38,600 nt of DNA from Bacteroides sp. (lineage in GTDB: Bacteria > Bacteroidota > Bacteroidia > Bacteroidales > Muribaculaceae): NCBI GenBank assembly GCA_014802535.1, contig JAAVCC010000007.1, positions 28,798 through 67,397 of the forward strand. The letters run 5' to 3'. The notes under the pieces are model-generated. The model saw nothing but the letters and a program-made list of their open reading frames with translations. It ran no database searches and was not told the DNA's origin. The number at the start of each line of letters is the position of its first letter. The stretch's first letter is position 1. A program made the position numbers and the translations under genes. Below are positions 8,219 through 16,829 of the stretch, piece after piece.

Positions 8219-8245
8219 AAAAAAAGAGCGCAAATTCTTGCGCTC
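8219..8245 (-). terminator. Rho-independent terminator of the repressor gene
   Basis: A perfect 8-bp stem (GAGCGCAA / TTGCGCTC, 8226-8233 and 8238-8245) with loop ATTC is followed on the minus strand by a run of seven T (8219-8225). It lies 43 nt after the repressor stop and insulates the lysis cassette from repressor transcription. Confidence 0.9.
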
Positions 8246-8287
8246 CTGATCGTTACCCACCGATTATAAAAACCTGAGTATTGAAAT

Positions 8288-8983
8288 TTACCCCAAAATC
8301 TTGTAATTCAACACAGCTTCGACGCGGAATAACGAACGTATATCGCTGCGCGGAATAACCACATCATCATAGTCGGGATTGGCACTGTGCAACACCACAT
8401 TATCGGGATTTAAAGGGTCGCGTCTCAGATATTTAACACGTCTGAAATCCTCAGTAACCACCACATAAATTTGTCCCCAAAGAATTGTTGACAAATTATC
8501 GACCGGACGAATTGCAATCATTCCGCCATTGATAATTTCGGGCTGCATCGAGTCACCGCTCACATGCACAATCAGCGAATCGCTGCTGATGCGTGGCAAT
8601 GCAATATATCCCGTGATACGTTCATCGGTAAACATCGCGTCAAGATTGCTCGACCCTGCCGTTACGTCAATATCATAAACCGGCACCGATACAGCGTTGG
8701 CAAGCTGACCTGCCGGCGGAATTATTCCGGGAATACCGGCGGTCTTACTGAACGGCACGTCACTACCATCAACCAACCACTGCTTAGAAACACCCATATT
8801 GACAACAATACGATTTATCAAAATATCGGTGATCGGCAATTTTCCGGACAGATGTTTTGACAAATTTGACGGGTCAATTCCGAGACGTTTTGCAAACTCT
8901 GACTGAGTCAATCTCGACTTGATAATCAAATAACGTATGCGGTCGGCTACACTTTCCGACCCGGGGGTTGTTTCTTTGTTCAT
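8288..8983 (-). CDS. Phage-type repressor: HTH plus S24 (LexA/CI-like) self-cleaving peptidase
   Basis: This 231-residue regulator combines an N-terminal helix-turn-helix (LTQSEFAKRLGIDPSNLSKH, residues 25-44) with a C-terminal S24 peptidase domain. The catalytic pair is visible as Ser145 in GDSM and Lys184 in RRVKYLRR. A likely Ala-Gly cleavage site is A109-G110 (DVTAGSS). Proteins of this type are autocleaved when RecA senses DNA damage, releasing promoters such as those for lysis genes. I chose the ATG at 8983: the longer frame to 9085 would begin upstream of the promoter at 9022-9053. It lies upstream of the holin/amidase cassette, is separately terminated, and has palindromic operators over its own promoter, which suggests autorepression. 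Confidence 0.9.
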   Translation of the reverse strand: MNKETTPGSESVADRIRYLIIKSRLTQSEFAKRLGIDPSNLSKHLSGKLPITDILINRIVVNMGVSKQWLVDGSDVPFSKTAGIPGIIPPAGQLANAVSVPVYDIDVTAGSSNLDAMFTDERITGYIALPRISSDSLIVHVSGDSMQPEIINGGMIAIRPVDNLSTILWGQIYVVVTEDFRRVKYLRRDPLNPDNVVLHSANPDYDDVVIPRSDIRSLFRVEAVLNYKILG

Positions 8984-8992
8984 AGTCTGAAA

Positions 8993-9054
8993 ATTTGGTA
9001 TAACAAAATCTACCATTTGTGCAAATATACAAATATTTGGTATATCTACCAAAT
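8993..9054. promoter_or_regulatory. Palindromic operators over the repressor promoter
   Basis: Operator 1 is a perfect dyad ATTTGGTA-tatc-TACCAAAT (9035-9054) that contains the -33 box. Operator 2 is ATTTGGTA-N10-TACCATTT (8993-9018), straddling the predicted transcription start. A third half-site-like ACCAAAT lies at 9058-9064. Repeated half-sites covering both -33 and +1 are what is expected of an autorepressing CI/LexA-type protein. Confidence 0.75.
9022..9053 (-). promoter_or_regulatory. Promoter of the S24 repressor gene
   Basis: The minus strand shows -7 TATATTTG (9022-9029) and -33 TTTG (9050-9053) with a 20-nt spacer, a textbook Bacteroidetes promoter. Transcription would begin near 9015, about 30 nt before the ATG at 8983. 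Confidence 0.8.
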
Positions 9055-9064
9055 TACACCAAAT

Positions 9065-9096
9065 AAAAAAGCCTCTGATGCTCACGCACCAAAGGC
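9065..9096 (-). terminator. Terminator of the ppiD-like gene
   Basis: On the minus strand an 11-bp stem with two G-U pairs (9071-9081 with 9086-9096), loop of four bases, is followed by TTTTTT (9065-9070). It lies 33 nt after the stop at 9129 and directly before the repressor promoter. Confidence 0.8.
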
Positions 9097-9128
9097 CTCA
9101 CGATTAATATGCAAATATATTTCTAAGT

Positions 9129-11201
9129 TTAGTCTTGATAGAATTGAAGAAGGTTGTTTTGAACCTTATCGTTTCCAAGGAGAATCATGAAGAGGTTGCG
9201 ACCAATCATGCCTGCCCCCTGCTGCTGATTGAAACGAGCACGGTCAACTTCATAATCAAATTCGCGACCCTGGTTTTCGATGTCTGAAACCTCAAACACG
9301 ACAACAGCCGAGTTTGATTTCACAGGACCAACGAGCTGACCTTTTTGAGCTGCGGCAACAGCTGCCATCAACTGACCTTCATTCAAGGGGAAGCCCGAAA
9401 TCAAGTGCTGTCCGAATGTTACCTCGGCGGTGTCAACACCAACTTTCATAAGTTCGGCATAACCCTCTACCGAGTTTGATTTACCCTGATAATCGCCAAG
9501 AAGTTTTGCAGCTTTTTTATCATTGGTAACAACGTTGCGGACATATTCATAAACTGTAGGCTCAGACATTGTGATATAACCTTTGTCATATACCGAGTTA
9601 AGAGCAACTGCTACGAGATGACCGGTTTGTTCATCGCCATAAACCTCACTAACCTGACCAGGTTTTGCGTTGAGAGCCCATTTGGCAGCACGACGGGTGT
9701 CGGGAACATTTCCAACAGAGAGCGACTGAGAAGTCACCTGAGCGGGGAAGATATGATAACCTTCCTGTGGTGCCTGAGCTGTAAATTTATCAGCAGTATT
9801 GTTAGCGGCAACAAAGTCACGAAGACCTGAAGTCAAATTATTAACGGTTGTTGAAGAGGGATCAACCTGATAGGTAATTTCAGCAACATCGTAGGTAGTG
9901 ACAGCCGGAGCAACTTTTTTAATTTTGATTGCACGGATTTGCTGTGCATTAGCCATTGTGTCGGGGCTGAACCAACGGCCCGTGGGCTGTCCTTCGAGCA
10001 ACGCAACAAACTGCGAAGCATTGGGATCGAGATATGAAACTGTCATATCGTCTTGTGAGTTAACAAGACCCTCAACATCAGCCATAGCTTTTCCGCTGTT
10101 AAGAACGTTGATGATTGAATCACGTTTAGCGGCATTGGCTACTGCATAGATTGCAACATCAACAGTTACCTCATCGCGCTGATTGTCGTTTTTGCCAAGA
10201 AGCTTAACAAGCGTATAAGTATTGTTGGCAAAATCAGCAACACGAGCTTTACCGATAGCGAGCGAATCGATTGCCGAAGCTACCGCATTTGAATATGCCG
10301 ATTTTTTATTGGTTGTTGTGTTGGTTACGAAGAAACCTGAAAGACCATCTACACCTTCATTATTATTAAGCACTTCGAGAGCGGCTTCAACATCTTGCTG
10401 TGCAGCCAAAAGATCTTCTTGAGAAGGAACGATGTCAACAAGAATATAATTTACTGAACGAACAGGTTCGTTGGTGCGGAAACGGTTTTTACTTTCATCA
10501 AATTTTGCTTTGAGTTCCTGATCGGTAGGTTTAAACTCATCACCATTCAACGAGTTGTAATCAACTTTAGCATATTTGATTGTAGCGGTTGACGCATTTT
10601 CGTCATAAAGAGCTTTTGCATCGAGCTTGTTAGCGGTGAGTGCACCCATAAACAGGCTTGAAAGTTTCTGTTCTTTGAGCTGACGTTCAACATCTTGTTC
10701 GAGCTGCATCCAATATTGCTGAAGTTGCTGGGCAACATCGGCAGGAATCTGATTTTTACCGGGATTGAATGCGATATCGTGAAGTTGGTCAGTTGACATA
10801 ACTCCAAACTGCTGTTGAACCTGATTGTTGAGCTGGGGCAATGTGGTCGGACCGGTCATTGCAGCTGCAAGTTCTTTATCGGTAACAGTGATACCGAGCT
10901 TGTCAATTTCCTCTTCAAAGAGAGCAGTGTAAACCATCTCGTTGAGAACCTGTGACTGAATAGCGGTGATGTCAGTATTGCCATAACCCTGATTCTGCAT
11001 GTTCTGACGGATAGTCTCGACACGACGGTTAAATTCCTGAATATCGATTTTTTGTCCATGAACTTTGGCGGCAGCAGTGCCGGGGCCAAAGAATGATCTC
11101 GATGAATTGAAGAAGTCACCGAGGATAAACGCAAGAAGAGCAACGATAATTACGGTAAACAAAATTGCCGATCTGCGTCTGATTTTCTCTAATGTTGCCA
11201 T
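9129..11201 (-). CDS. PpiD/SurA-like periplasmic peptidyl-prolyl isomerase or chaperone
   Basis: This 690-residue protein is anchored in the inner membrane by one N-terminal helix (about residues 13-31, after a basic MATLEKIRRRS start). The rest is periplasmic. Residues 40-240 form a SurA_N-like helical chaperone domain (KVHGQKIDIQEFNRRVE, then many Gln-rich helices), with a second helical region near the C-terminus. Length and layout match Bacteroidetes PpiD. The central parvulin-like regions (about 245-345 and 370-520) lack an obvious GGDLG motif and catalytic Asp/Cys/His set, so it may act mainly as a chaperone for outer-membrane proteins. It has its own promoter and terminator, so it is monocistronic. 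Confidence 0.85.
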   Translation of the reverse strand: MATLEKIRRRSAILFTVIIVALLAFILGDFFNSSRSFFGPGTAAAKVHGQKIDIQEFNRRVETIRQNMQNQGYGNTDITAIQSQVLNEMVYTALFEEEIDKLGITVTDKELAAAMTGPTTLPQLNNQVQQQFGVMSTDQLHDIAFNPGKNQIPADVAQQLQQYWMQLEQDVERQLKEQKLSSLFMGALTANKLDAKALYDENASTATIKYAKVDYNSLNGDEFKPTDQELKAKFDESKNRFRTNEPVRSVNYILVDIVPSQEDLLAAQQDVEAALEVLNNNEGVDGLSGFFVTNTTTNKKSAYSNAVASAIDSLAIGKARVADFANNTYTLVKLLGKNDNQRDEVTVDVAIYAVANAAKRDSIINVLNSGKAMADVEGLVNSQDDMTVSYLDPNASQFVALLEGQPTGRWFSPDTMANAQQIRAIKIKKVAPAVTTYDVAEITYQVDPSSTTVNNLTSGLRDFVAANNTADKFTAQAPQEGYHIFPAQVTSQSLSVGNVPDTRRAAKWALNAKPGQVSEVYGDEQTGHLVAVALNSVYDKGYITMSEPTVYEYVRNVVTNDKKAAKLLGDYQGKSNSVEGYAELMKVGVDTAEVTFGQHLISGFPLNEGQLMAAVAAAQKGQLVGPVKSNSAVVVFEVSDIENQGREFDYEVDRARFNQQQGAGMIGRNLFMILLGNDKVQNNLLQFYQD

Positions 11202-11278
11202 TTAATTATTGATTATTTTTTGTTTTATCGAAATGTGACAACCACCCTCAACTTGCCATCGGGGCGGTTTTTAGCGCA

Positions 11279-11310
11279 CAAAGATACATCTTTTTCTGAT
11301 TATAGTCAAA
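11279..11310 (-). promoter_or_regulatory. Promoter of the ppiD-like gene
   Basis: The minus strand has -7 TATCTTTG (11279-11286) and -33 TTTG (11307-11310) with a 20-nt spacer. The leader of about 70 nt contains a hairpin (AACCGCCC / GGGTGGTT, 11240-11269) just before the coding region, whose role is unknown. Confidence 0.8.
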
Positions 11311-11387
11311 ATTTAGCCCGTGAAATAACACTCCGACAACATTTTTTATATAATAATCGAAGTATTTCGCGGTTCTGACCGGTTAAA

Positions 11388-12704
11388 TCACGCAAGTTTG
11401 AACGCTTCTTTGACCTTATCGACCATGTCGAGTTTTTCCCATGTGAACAACTCAACTTCAACCTTTTTGACCTTTCCGTCGTCAGTCAAAAATTCTTTTA
11501 CAACCGTGCGGGGTGTGCGGCCTACGTGTCCGTATGTCGCGGTTTCAAGATATATCGGATTACGCAATTTCAATCGTTTCTCAATCTCGGCAGGACGCAT
11601 ATCAAAAAGTTTTGACACAATAGCTGAAATCTCGGCATCGGTCATATCAACGTGAGCCGTGCCCATCGTATTGACAAACAGGCTGACCGGGGCTGCTACA
11701 CCAATAGCGTATGCAACCTGCACCAACGCTTTATCAGCCACACCGGCTGCAACAAGGTTTTTGGCAATGTGACGAGCCGCATAGGCTGCCGAACGGTCAA
11801 CCTTCGAGGGGTCTTTTCCCGAGAATGCACCACCACCGTGAGCACCATGTCCGCCATAGGTATCAACGATAATTTTACGGCCGGTCAAGCCGGTGTCACC
11901 ATGAGGTCCGCCAATAACAAACTTGCCGGTCGGGTTTACGTGAAGTATAAAATCGTCGCCCCAAAGTTTCTTTATCGATTCGGGCATCTTGGCTTTAACA
12001 CGCGGAATCAACACTTCGGCAATATCACGTTTGATGATGTCAAGCATCTCGCGATCAGCCTCTTCCTGAGTTTTGTTTCCGTCGGGCTGAATAAAATCCT
12101 CGTGCTGGGTTGAAACGACAATCGTATTGATTGCAACAGGACGATTTTCCGAGTCATATTCGACTGTAACCTGACTCTTTGAGTCGGGGCGAAGGTAGCT
12201 TTTCTTGTGACCGTGTGCATCAACATAGGTCATTGCCGACATATCGCGACGTATTGCCGCAAGTTCTTTCAACAATTCATGAGACAACGACACGGTCAGC
12301 GGTATATAATCATCGGTTTCGTTGCAGGCATATCCAAACATCATACCCTGGTCGCCGGCACCCTGATCCTCGGGATTTTCACGAACCACACCGCGATTGA
12401 TGTCGGGGCTCTGCTCATGAAGTGCAGTAAAAATACCGCACGAATGACCGTCAAACATCAATTCGCTACGGTCATAACCGATACCTGTAATAACCCTGCG
12501 GGCAACGGTCATCAAGTCAATATATGCGTTTGAGCGAACCTCTCCGGCAATCACAACCTGACCGGTTGTTACCATTGTTTCACATGCGACCTTTGAATCG
12601 GGATCCTGAGCCAAAAAAGCATCAAGCACTGCGTCAGAAATTTGGTCGGCAACTTTGTCGGGATGTCCTTCCGACACTGATTCAGATGTAAATAAGTAGT
12701 TCAT
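11388..12704 (-). CDS. metK: S-adenosylmethionine synthetase
   Basis: MetK makes S-adenosylmethionine from methionine and ATP in the cytoplasm. The 438-residue sequence has the full set of family motifs: [20 protein letters not shown] at the N-terminus (methionine/ATP site), [12 protein letters not shown] near 115-126, the [20 protein letters not shown] phosphate/K+ region, and [20 protein letters not shown] with the glycine-rich loop. It is slightly longer than the E. coli enzyme, as is usual in Bacteroidetes. The leader carries a SAM-II-like aptamer followed by a terminator/antiterminator pair, so the gene is probably shut off by its own product. Confidence 0.97.
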   Translation of the reverse strand: MNYLFTSESVSEGHPDKVADQISDAVLDAFLAQDPDSKVACETMVTTGQVVIAGEVRSNAYIDLMTVARRVITGIGYDRSELMFDGHSCGIFTALHEQSPDINRGVVRENPEDQGAGDQGMMFGYACNETDDYIPLTVSLSHELLKELAAIRRDMSAMTYVDAHGHKKSYLRPDSKSQVTVEYDSENRPVAINTIVVSTQHEDFIQPDGNKTQEEADREMLDIIKRDIAEVLIPRVKAKMPESIKKLWGDDFILHVNPTGKFVIGGPHGDTGLTGRKIIVDTYGGHGAHGGGAFSGKDPSKVDRSAAYAARHIAKNLVAAGVADKALVQVAYAIGVAAPVSLFVNTMGTAHVDMTDAEISAIVSKLFDMRPAEIEKRLKLRNPIYLETATYGHVGRTPRTVVKEFLTDDGKVKKVEVELFTWEKLDMVDKVKEAFKLA

Positions 12705-12712
12705 AATAAAAT

Positions 12713-12760
12713 AAAAAAAGAAGTTAAGAAAAATAATTTCTCAACTTCATGGGGAAGTTG
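12713..12760 (-). terminator. metK leader attenuator: terminator with overlapping antiterminator
   Basis: The terminator is an 11-bp stem with one G-U pair (12720-12730 with 12738-12748) followed on the minus strand by seven T (12713-12719), ending only 9 nt before the ATG. An alternative perfect hairpin CAACTTC-N5-GAAGTTG (12742-12760) uses the 5' arm of the terminator stem and would act as antiterminator. This is the layout of transcriptional attenuation by a riboswitch. Confidence 0.75.
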
Positions 12761-12807
12761 CGCTCGTAAGCGCAGTCCAAACTTGTAGCATATCTCCGGT
12801 TTATCTC

Positions 12808-12858
12808 CCGGATTTTAGCATTTTTTTGAGTGGTTGCAAGCAGCCAAATCTGTCCACC
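12808..12858 (-). promoter_or_regulatory. SAM-II-like riboswitch aptamer in the metK leader
   Basis: The minus-strand leader carries a short stem GTGG/CCAC (12854-12857 and 12830-12833) closing a loop that reads GATTTGGCTGCTTGCAA. An A-rich linker and GCTAAA (12814-12819) follow. A GATTT...TTGCAA loop followed by A-rich sequence and GCTAAA is the signature I know from SAM-II pseudoknots. Position directly upstream of metK supports it. The exact class (SAM-II or the related SAM-V) is not certain by eye. Confidence 0.65.
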
Positions 12859-12873
12859 ATGAATTGAGTGGTG

Positions 12874-12905
12874 CAAATTTACGACTTTTTTCTGTAACCA
12901 CCAAA
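12874..12905 (-). promoter_or_regulatory. Promoter of metK
   Basis: The minus strand has -7 TAAATTTG (12874-12881) and -33 TTTG (12902-12905) with a 20-nt spacer. The leader would be about 165 nt, enough for the aptamer and attenuator. The upstream gene ends at 12916, leaving no room for a separate terminator. Confidence 0.8.
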
Positions 12906-12915
12906 AATCAAGCTA

Positions 12916-15825
12916 TCATTTCTTCGGCTGGATATTGAAACGATATTGAACGGATGCAAGGATATAGCGTGGGAGCGCATTGGTGTATGCGACAGTGCGA
13001 CCCGAAGCCGTGACAGCGTATGTTACATATGTAAGTTGGTGTAACATATCAAAGCTGTCAATATTAAATACCCAATGTTTGTTACGAACCGGGCTATATG
13101 ACAATCTAACATTCCAAACCGGATTAGTCGTGTCAAGATTTGGCGAACCATAACCACGGCGCGTATAACAAACCAGATCTGTGCTGATACCAAAGCCGGC
13201 AGGGAGAGTGAATACTCCCGAAACACCAAAGTTGATATGCTTCGCGTTGATTGTCTCAAACTCGGGACGCGATGATGTTGTATTGCGAGTCAGGAAGTCA
13301 CCCCTCAACTGCAAATTTTGTTTACCTATTTGCCATCCCAGTCTGATTTTTTCAGAAAACGAATTTTGATGAACTTTTGTAAACTCGGGACTCTCGCCGT
13401 TCGTACCGATCATGTCGGTTGAATTACTCATTACAATATCGGTTTCACTGCTTGCCGTAAACTGTTTCTTTGCTCCAAACTGCAAAGACAACTCGTTAGT
13501 AACGGCACCTCGATTATTTCCGTTCACATTATACATTCTATTATATCTGACACCGGTCGCCGTGTCGTATGTATAACCGCGAGTCAAACTGTTGGTTGTA
13601 TGGTTGTAACCGAGATAAAGCACATTTTGAAGCGTTTGAGATACCGGCGTATATGACCAACGCACCAGATGGGCATGGGCAAACTGAGTCTTAAGATCGG
13701 GATTACCATAGTAGATATTCATCGGGTCAGAGTCATTGACAATATCAAGCAAATCTTCAACATCGGGCAATCGGGGCGTGATTCGATAACTATACCTCAA
13801 CGAGTGACGATAGCGCGATGCCCTGCCCTCTCCCGACTTCTGAAAACCATACTCTATCATTCCGTCAAAAATCGATGCAATATTAACAACCGTATTTGTA
13901 TGTGAATAACGATAATCTCTACCATCACGGAAATAGTCGAGATGACGATGGGCAATCGAAATATCAGGATTAATTCTAAGACTAAGATATGACGATTCAA
14001 ACGGTTTATAATAAAATGCTCCCGGCGAGATAGCATGCGTATTTGTAATCAATCGCGATTCATAGCTGTTGGCAGGGTCAAATGCCTCAAGATAATTATC
14101 GGGAACAACACCATAAATGCCCATATCGTTCAAGCGGTCCATCGCATACATGTAACTATCCTTTGTTTGATCAGAGAATCTATAATTATACGATATTTCC
14201 AATCTCACGTCTCCTATCTGAGTATTATACCTTAAGGTACTTGTGAGGGTCTTATTGTTATTAGGCGTATTGTCGGTGTAATTACGTCGATTAACCGATG
14301 ACATTCCCGAATTATAGAAATTCACGTTATAGTCGTTCCACAATTCGTTGCGGATACTGCTATAACTTCCTCCGATACTTAATGAAATAACATCACTCGC
14401 ATTGGATAACATTGTATTTAAATGTAAATAGGCACCTCCGACAAGAGTTTTTGTCCATCCGTCAGCCTTTGTTGCGCTACGGTTTATCATATCGGTCAAA
14501 CTATCGCCGGTAACATCAGAATACATCAAATCTATAATTTCTGCGACAGTACCCTCTTGTTCTTTATTCAGCGTCGCCGACAAATCAGAGTTTCTATTTT
14601 TTTGATAATTGTAATTTCCCGAAAGCGACACGCCTACCATAAAATTCTTCTTTGTTCCAAAACGGTTGTAGGCAAAATGAGAGGTTGATACACGGGTTTC
14701 ACGATCTCGCGCCTTAGTTTCCATATAGTCATACGTATCACCTCCCGGCAAAAAGTTTATTCGTGATGTCGTGCGATTAGAGTTGTTGATGGTTTGTTCA
14801 AACATGACAGAACCGTTAGCAACTGTTCTTTCATCAGCCGACTCATAATTATAATCCAACGCACCAAGACTATACTTTTTTTGTCCGTTTGGCATCTTAT
14901 CAGGAGTCCATGTATCATTTCGTCCCGGCTTGCGGTTATCATTCAAGTTGTTGATATTGCCAACAAGCGACACTCGCGTCGTCGCATTAAACCACGATGC
15001 AAAAAGACGACCCAAATATCGGTCTTCCGTTCCATAGCCGCCTTGAATATTACCTATCCAACCAAAATTATATTCTTTTTTAAGGCGGACATCCATTGTC
15101 AAAACTTTTGGAGCATTGATATTGCCCATTTGAACGTCCTGCTTTTTCTGCCCTTCATAAACATTTATATTCTTAACCGAATAAGCCGATATATTTTCAA
15201 GCATCAGATTATTGTTACCATCCATAAACTGCTTGCCGTTGAGCAACAATGATTCGACAAATTCACCGTTAACCTTAATTTGTCCGTCATCGCTCAACTC
15301 GGCACCCGGCAACTGGGCGATAAGCTCATCAAGCATCGACCCCTCGGCAAGTTGAAAAGCGTCGGCATTATAAACCAGCGTGTCACCTTTATTATAGAAC
15401 TTAATTTTGGTTGAAGTTACAGTAACCTCTTTCAACTCTCTCGGAGCACGTTCCAACATCACCAACGGAAGTTCAATCCATCGCGCACGGCGTCCGGGAT
15501 TATGAACCTCATAACTTATAGTCTTGTCCTTATATCCGGGACAAACTACGTCAAACACAAGTACTGTATCAACTCTCGGAATACCGAAGAAAAATTGAGA
15601 GAGCGTGTCAACATCATTTGCACCACGCCAATTTCTTCCCATATTACACATGATCGAATCAACCAATTCACCCTTGTTGTCATATATCTTAACACAAGCC
15701 TTGGTAAGGTCACGTTTTGTCACAGCATCTTTTACACGACCCGTAACCGTGATTTTTTCATCAGCGCCAAATGCCGTAATAACCGTCAGGAGCGCCATTA
15801 CCATGGCAAAGATTCTTCTTTTCAT
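12916..15825 (-). CDS. Outer-membrane beta-barrel protein, TonB-dependent-receptor-like
   Basis: This 969-residue protein has a signal peptide ending near TAFGA (residues 17-21). A carboxypeptidase-regulatory-like domain follows (about 25-115, ITVTGRVKDAVTKRDLTKAC). Next comes a plug-like domain (about 130-250) with GSMLDELIAQLPGAELSDDG and NGEFVESLLLNGKQF. The remainder to residue 969 alternates polar and aromatic residues in beta-strand fashion and ends in ASVQYRFNIQPKK, as expected for a barrel. This is the SusC-like outer-membrane barrel superfamily (OMP_b-brl_3). No SusD-type lipoprotein is adjacent, so a polysaccharide-utilisation role is not indicated; the substrate is unknown. Confidence 0.88.
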   Translation of the reverse strand: MKRRIFAMVMALLTVITAFGADEKITVTGRVKDAVTKRDLTKACVKIYDNKGELVDSIMCNMGRNWRGANDVDTLSQFFFGIPRVDTVLVFDVVCPGYKDKTISYEVHNPGRRARWIELPLVMLERAPRELKEVTVTSTKIKFYNKGDTLVYNADAFQLAEGSMLDELIAQLPGAELSDDGQIKVNGEFVESLLLNGKQFMDGNNNLMLENISAYSVKNINVYEGQKKQDVQMGNINAPKVLTMDVRLKKEYNFGWIGNIQGGYGTEDRYLGRLFASWFNATTRVSLVGNINNLNDNRKPGRNDTWTPDKMPNGQKKYSLGALDYNYESADERTVANGSVMFEQTINNSNRTTSRINFLPGGDTYDYMETKARDRETRVSTSHFAYNRFGTKKNFMVGVSLSGNYNYQKNRNSDLSATLNKEQEGTVAEIIDLMYSDVTGDSLTDMINRSATKADGWTKTLVGGAYLHLNTMLSNASDVISLSIGGSYSSIRNELWNDYNVNFYNSGMSSVNRRNYTDNTPNNNKTLTSTLRYNTQIGDVRLEISYNYRFSDQTKDSYMYAMDRLNDMGIYGVVPDNYLEAFDPANSYESRLITNTHAISPGAFYYKPFESSYLSLRINPDISIAHRHLDYFRDGRDYRYSHTNTVVNIASIFDGMIEYGFQKSGEGRASRYRHSLRYSYRITPRLPDVEDLLDIVNDSDPMNIYYGNPDLKTQFAHAHLVRWSYTPVSQTLQNVLYLGYNHTTNSLTRGYTYDTATGVRYNRMYNVNGNNRGAVTNELSLQFGAKKQFTASSETDIVMSNSTDMIGTNGESPEFTKVHQNSFSEKIRLGWQIGKQNLQLRGDFLTRNTTSSRPEFETINAKHINFGVSGVFTLPAGFGISTDLVCYTRRGYGSPNLDTTNPVWNVRLSYSPVRNKHWVFNIDSFDMLHQLTYVTYAVTASGRTVAYTNALPRYILASVQYRFNIQPKK

Positions 15826-15881
15826 AAACTCATTTTTATTAGTTGAAACAATCTCGACTCATCAATTAACAAGTTGAGCCA

Positions 15882-15889
15882 CAAAGTTA
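15882..15889 (-). promoter_or_regulatory. Likely -7 element for the barrel protein gene
   Basis: TAACTTTG on the minus strand fits the Bacteroidetes -7 consensus and lies 57 nt upstream of the ATG at 15825. A matching -33 TTTG at the usual distance is not evident. The remaining divergent gap to 16086 is AT-rich and holds no gene; no clear promoter for rubrerythrin was found in it. Confidence 0.5.
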
Positions 15890-16086
15890 TAAATAAATCT
15901 TTTAGAATTACCCCCCTCCCATAAATTTAACATTTTTTTAACTTTAATCCATGAGGGGAATGATTCCATCTGTCTATTAGACGTAATTCAATCGCGTTTG
16001 GATACATTGACCTGCATTTTTTTGAACAATTCGCCATACGTGTTGTTACACTTTAAAATCAAAATTCAACTAAAAACTTATTTATT

Positions 16087-16683
16087 ATGGCTGATAATGC
16101 ACAACCCAAAAGCATCAAAGGAACAGAAACCGAAAAGCAACTTCTTCAAGCCTATTTCGGTGAATCAGAAGCTTATACCCGCTATACCTATTATGCCCAG
16201 CAGGCTACTAAAGAAGGTTATTATCCTATTGCCGAGATTTTTAACCAGACCGCAGCCAACGAGCTCCATCATGGTAAAATATTCTTTAAATTCCTTCAGG
16301 GTGGCAACCTCGCAGTAACCGTCTCTACTGAAGCAGGTACAATCGGTAGCACTGAAGACAACCTCCGTATTGCTGTTGCCGGCGAACGTACCGAAGGCGT
16401 TGAAACCTACACCAAGGCCGCAAAAATCGCCGAGGAAGAAGGTTTCCCCGAAATCGCACGTCACTTCCGTGAAATCGCACTTGTTGAGGAACACCACATG
16501 CGTCGCTTTGAACGCTACCTCAAACAGGTTGAAACCGGAACCGTCTGGAAACGTGACAAACCTATCGTTTGGCGTTGTCTCGTCTGCGGATTTGAATTTG
16601 AAGGTACCGAACCGCCAAAAACTTGTCCGGCTTGCGACCATCCATATCAGCACTATATGTCAACCGACCCTGCCGACAACTAA
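16087..16683 (+). CDS. rbr: Rubrerythrin
   Basis: Rubrerythrin reduces hydrogen peroxide in the cytoplasm of anaerobes using a diiron site. The 198-residue protein has a ferritin-like four-helix bundle (residues 8-145) with the iron-binding Glu/His pattern (FGESEAYTRY, ANELHHGKIF, GERTEGVETY, ALVEEHHMRRF). A C-terminal rubredoxin domain has Cys164, Cys167, Cys180 and Cys183 (CLVC and CPAC). Length and layout are standard. It has its own downstream terminator and precedes a thiol peroxidase, so this is a peroxide-defence neighbourhood. Confidence 0.96.
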   Translation: MADNAQPKSIKGTETEKQLLQAYFGESEAYTRYTYYAQQATKEGYYPIAEIFNQTAANELHHGKIFFKFLQGGNLAVTVSTEAGTIGSTEDNLRIAVAGERTEGVETYTKAAKIAEEEGFPEIARHFREIALVEEHHMRRFERYLKQVETGTVWKRDKPIVWRCLVCGFEFEGTEPPKTCPACDHPYQHYMSTDPADN

Positions 16684-16706
16684 AAATAGCTTACAAAAAC
16701 TTATTC

Positions 16707-16741
16707 AAAGCCGTTGCACACATTCATGCAACGGCTTTATT
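16707..16741 (+). terminator. Rho-independent terminator after rubrerythrin
   Basis: AAAGCCGTTGCA (16707-16718) and TGCAACGGCTTT (16727-16738) form a perfect 12-bp stem with an 8-nt loop. The poly-T tract is short (TTTAT), so strength relies on the stem. Confidence 0.85.
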
Positions 16742-16829
16742 TATCAATTGTATTTGAACCTTATAACACCATAATTTGTTTATAAAGTGAAACACATCTT
16801 CCTCATAACTAAAATTAATTAAACGCAAT

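Noticed and set aside
8984-9085. N-terminal extension of the S24 repressor frame to an ATG at 9085
   Set aside because: The extension would cover the promoter, the operators and the upstream gene's terminator loop, and its residues do not resemble a repressor N-terminus.
6827-9085. Complete inducible prophage at this locus
   Set aside because: There is no integrase, portal, capsid or tail gene and no att-like flanking repeat; core genes follow directly on both sides.
16165-16653. Long minus-strand open frame opposite rubrerythrin
   Set aside because: It is a codon-bias shadow of a fully recognisable rubrerythrin.
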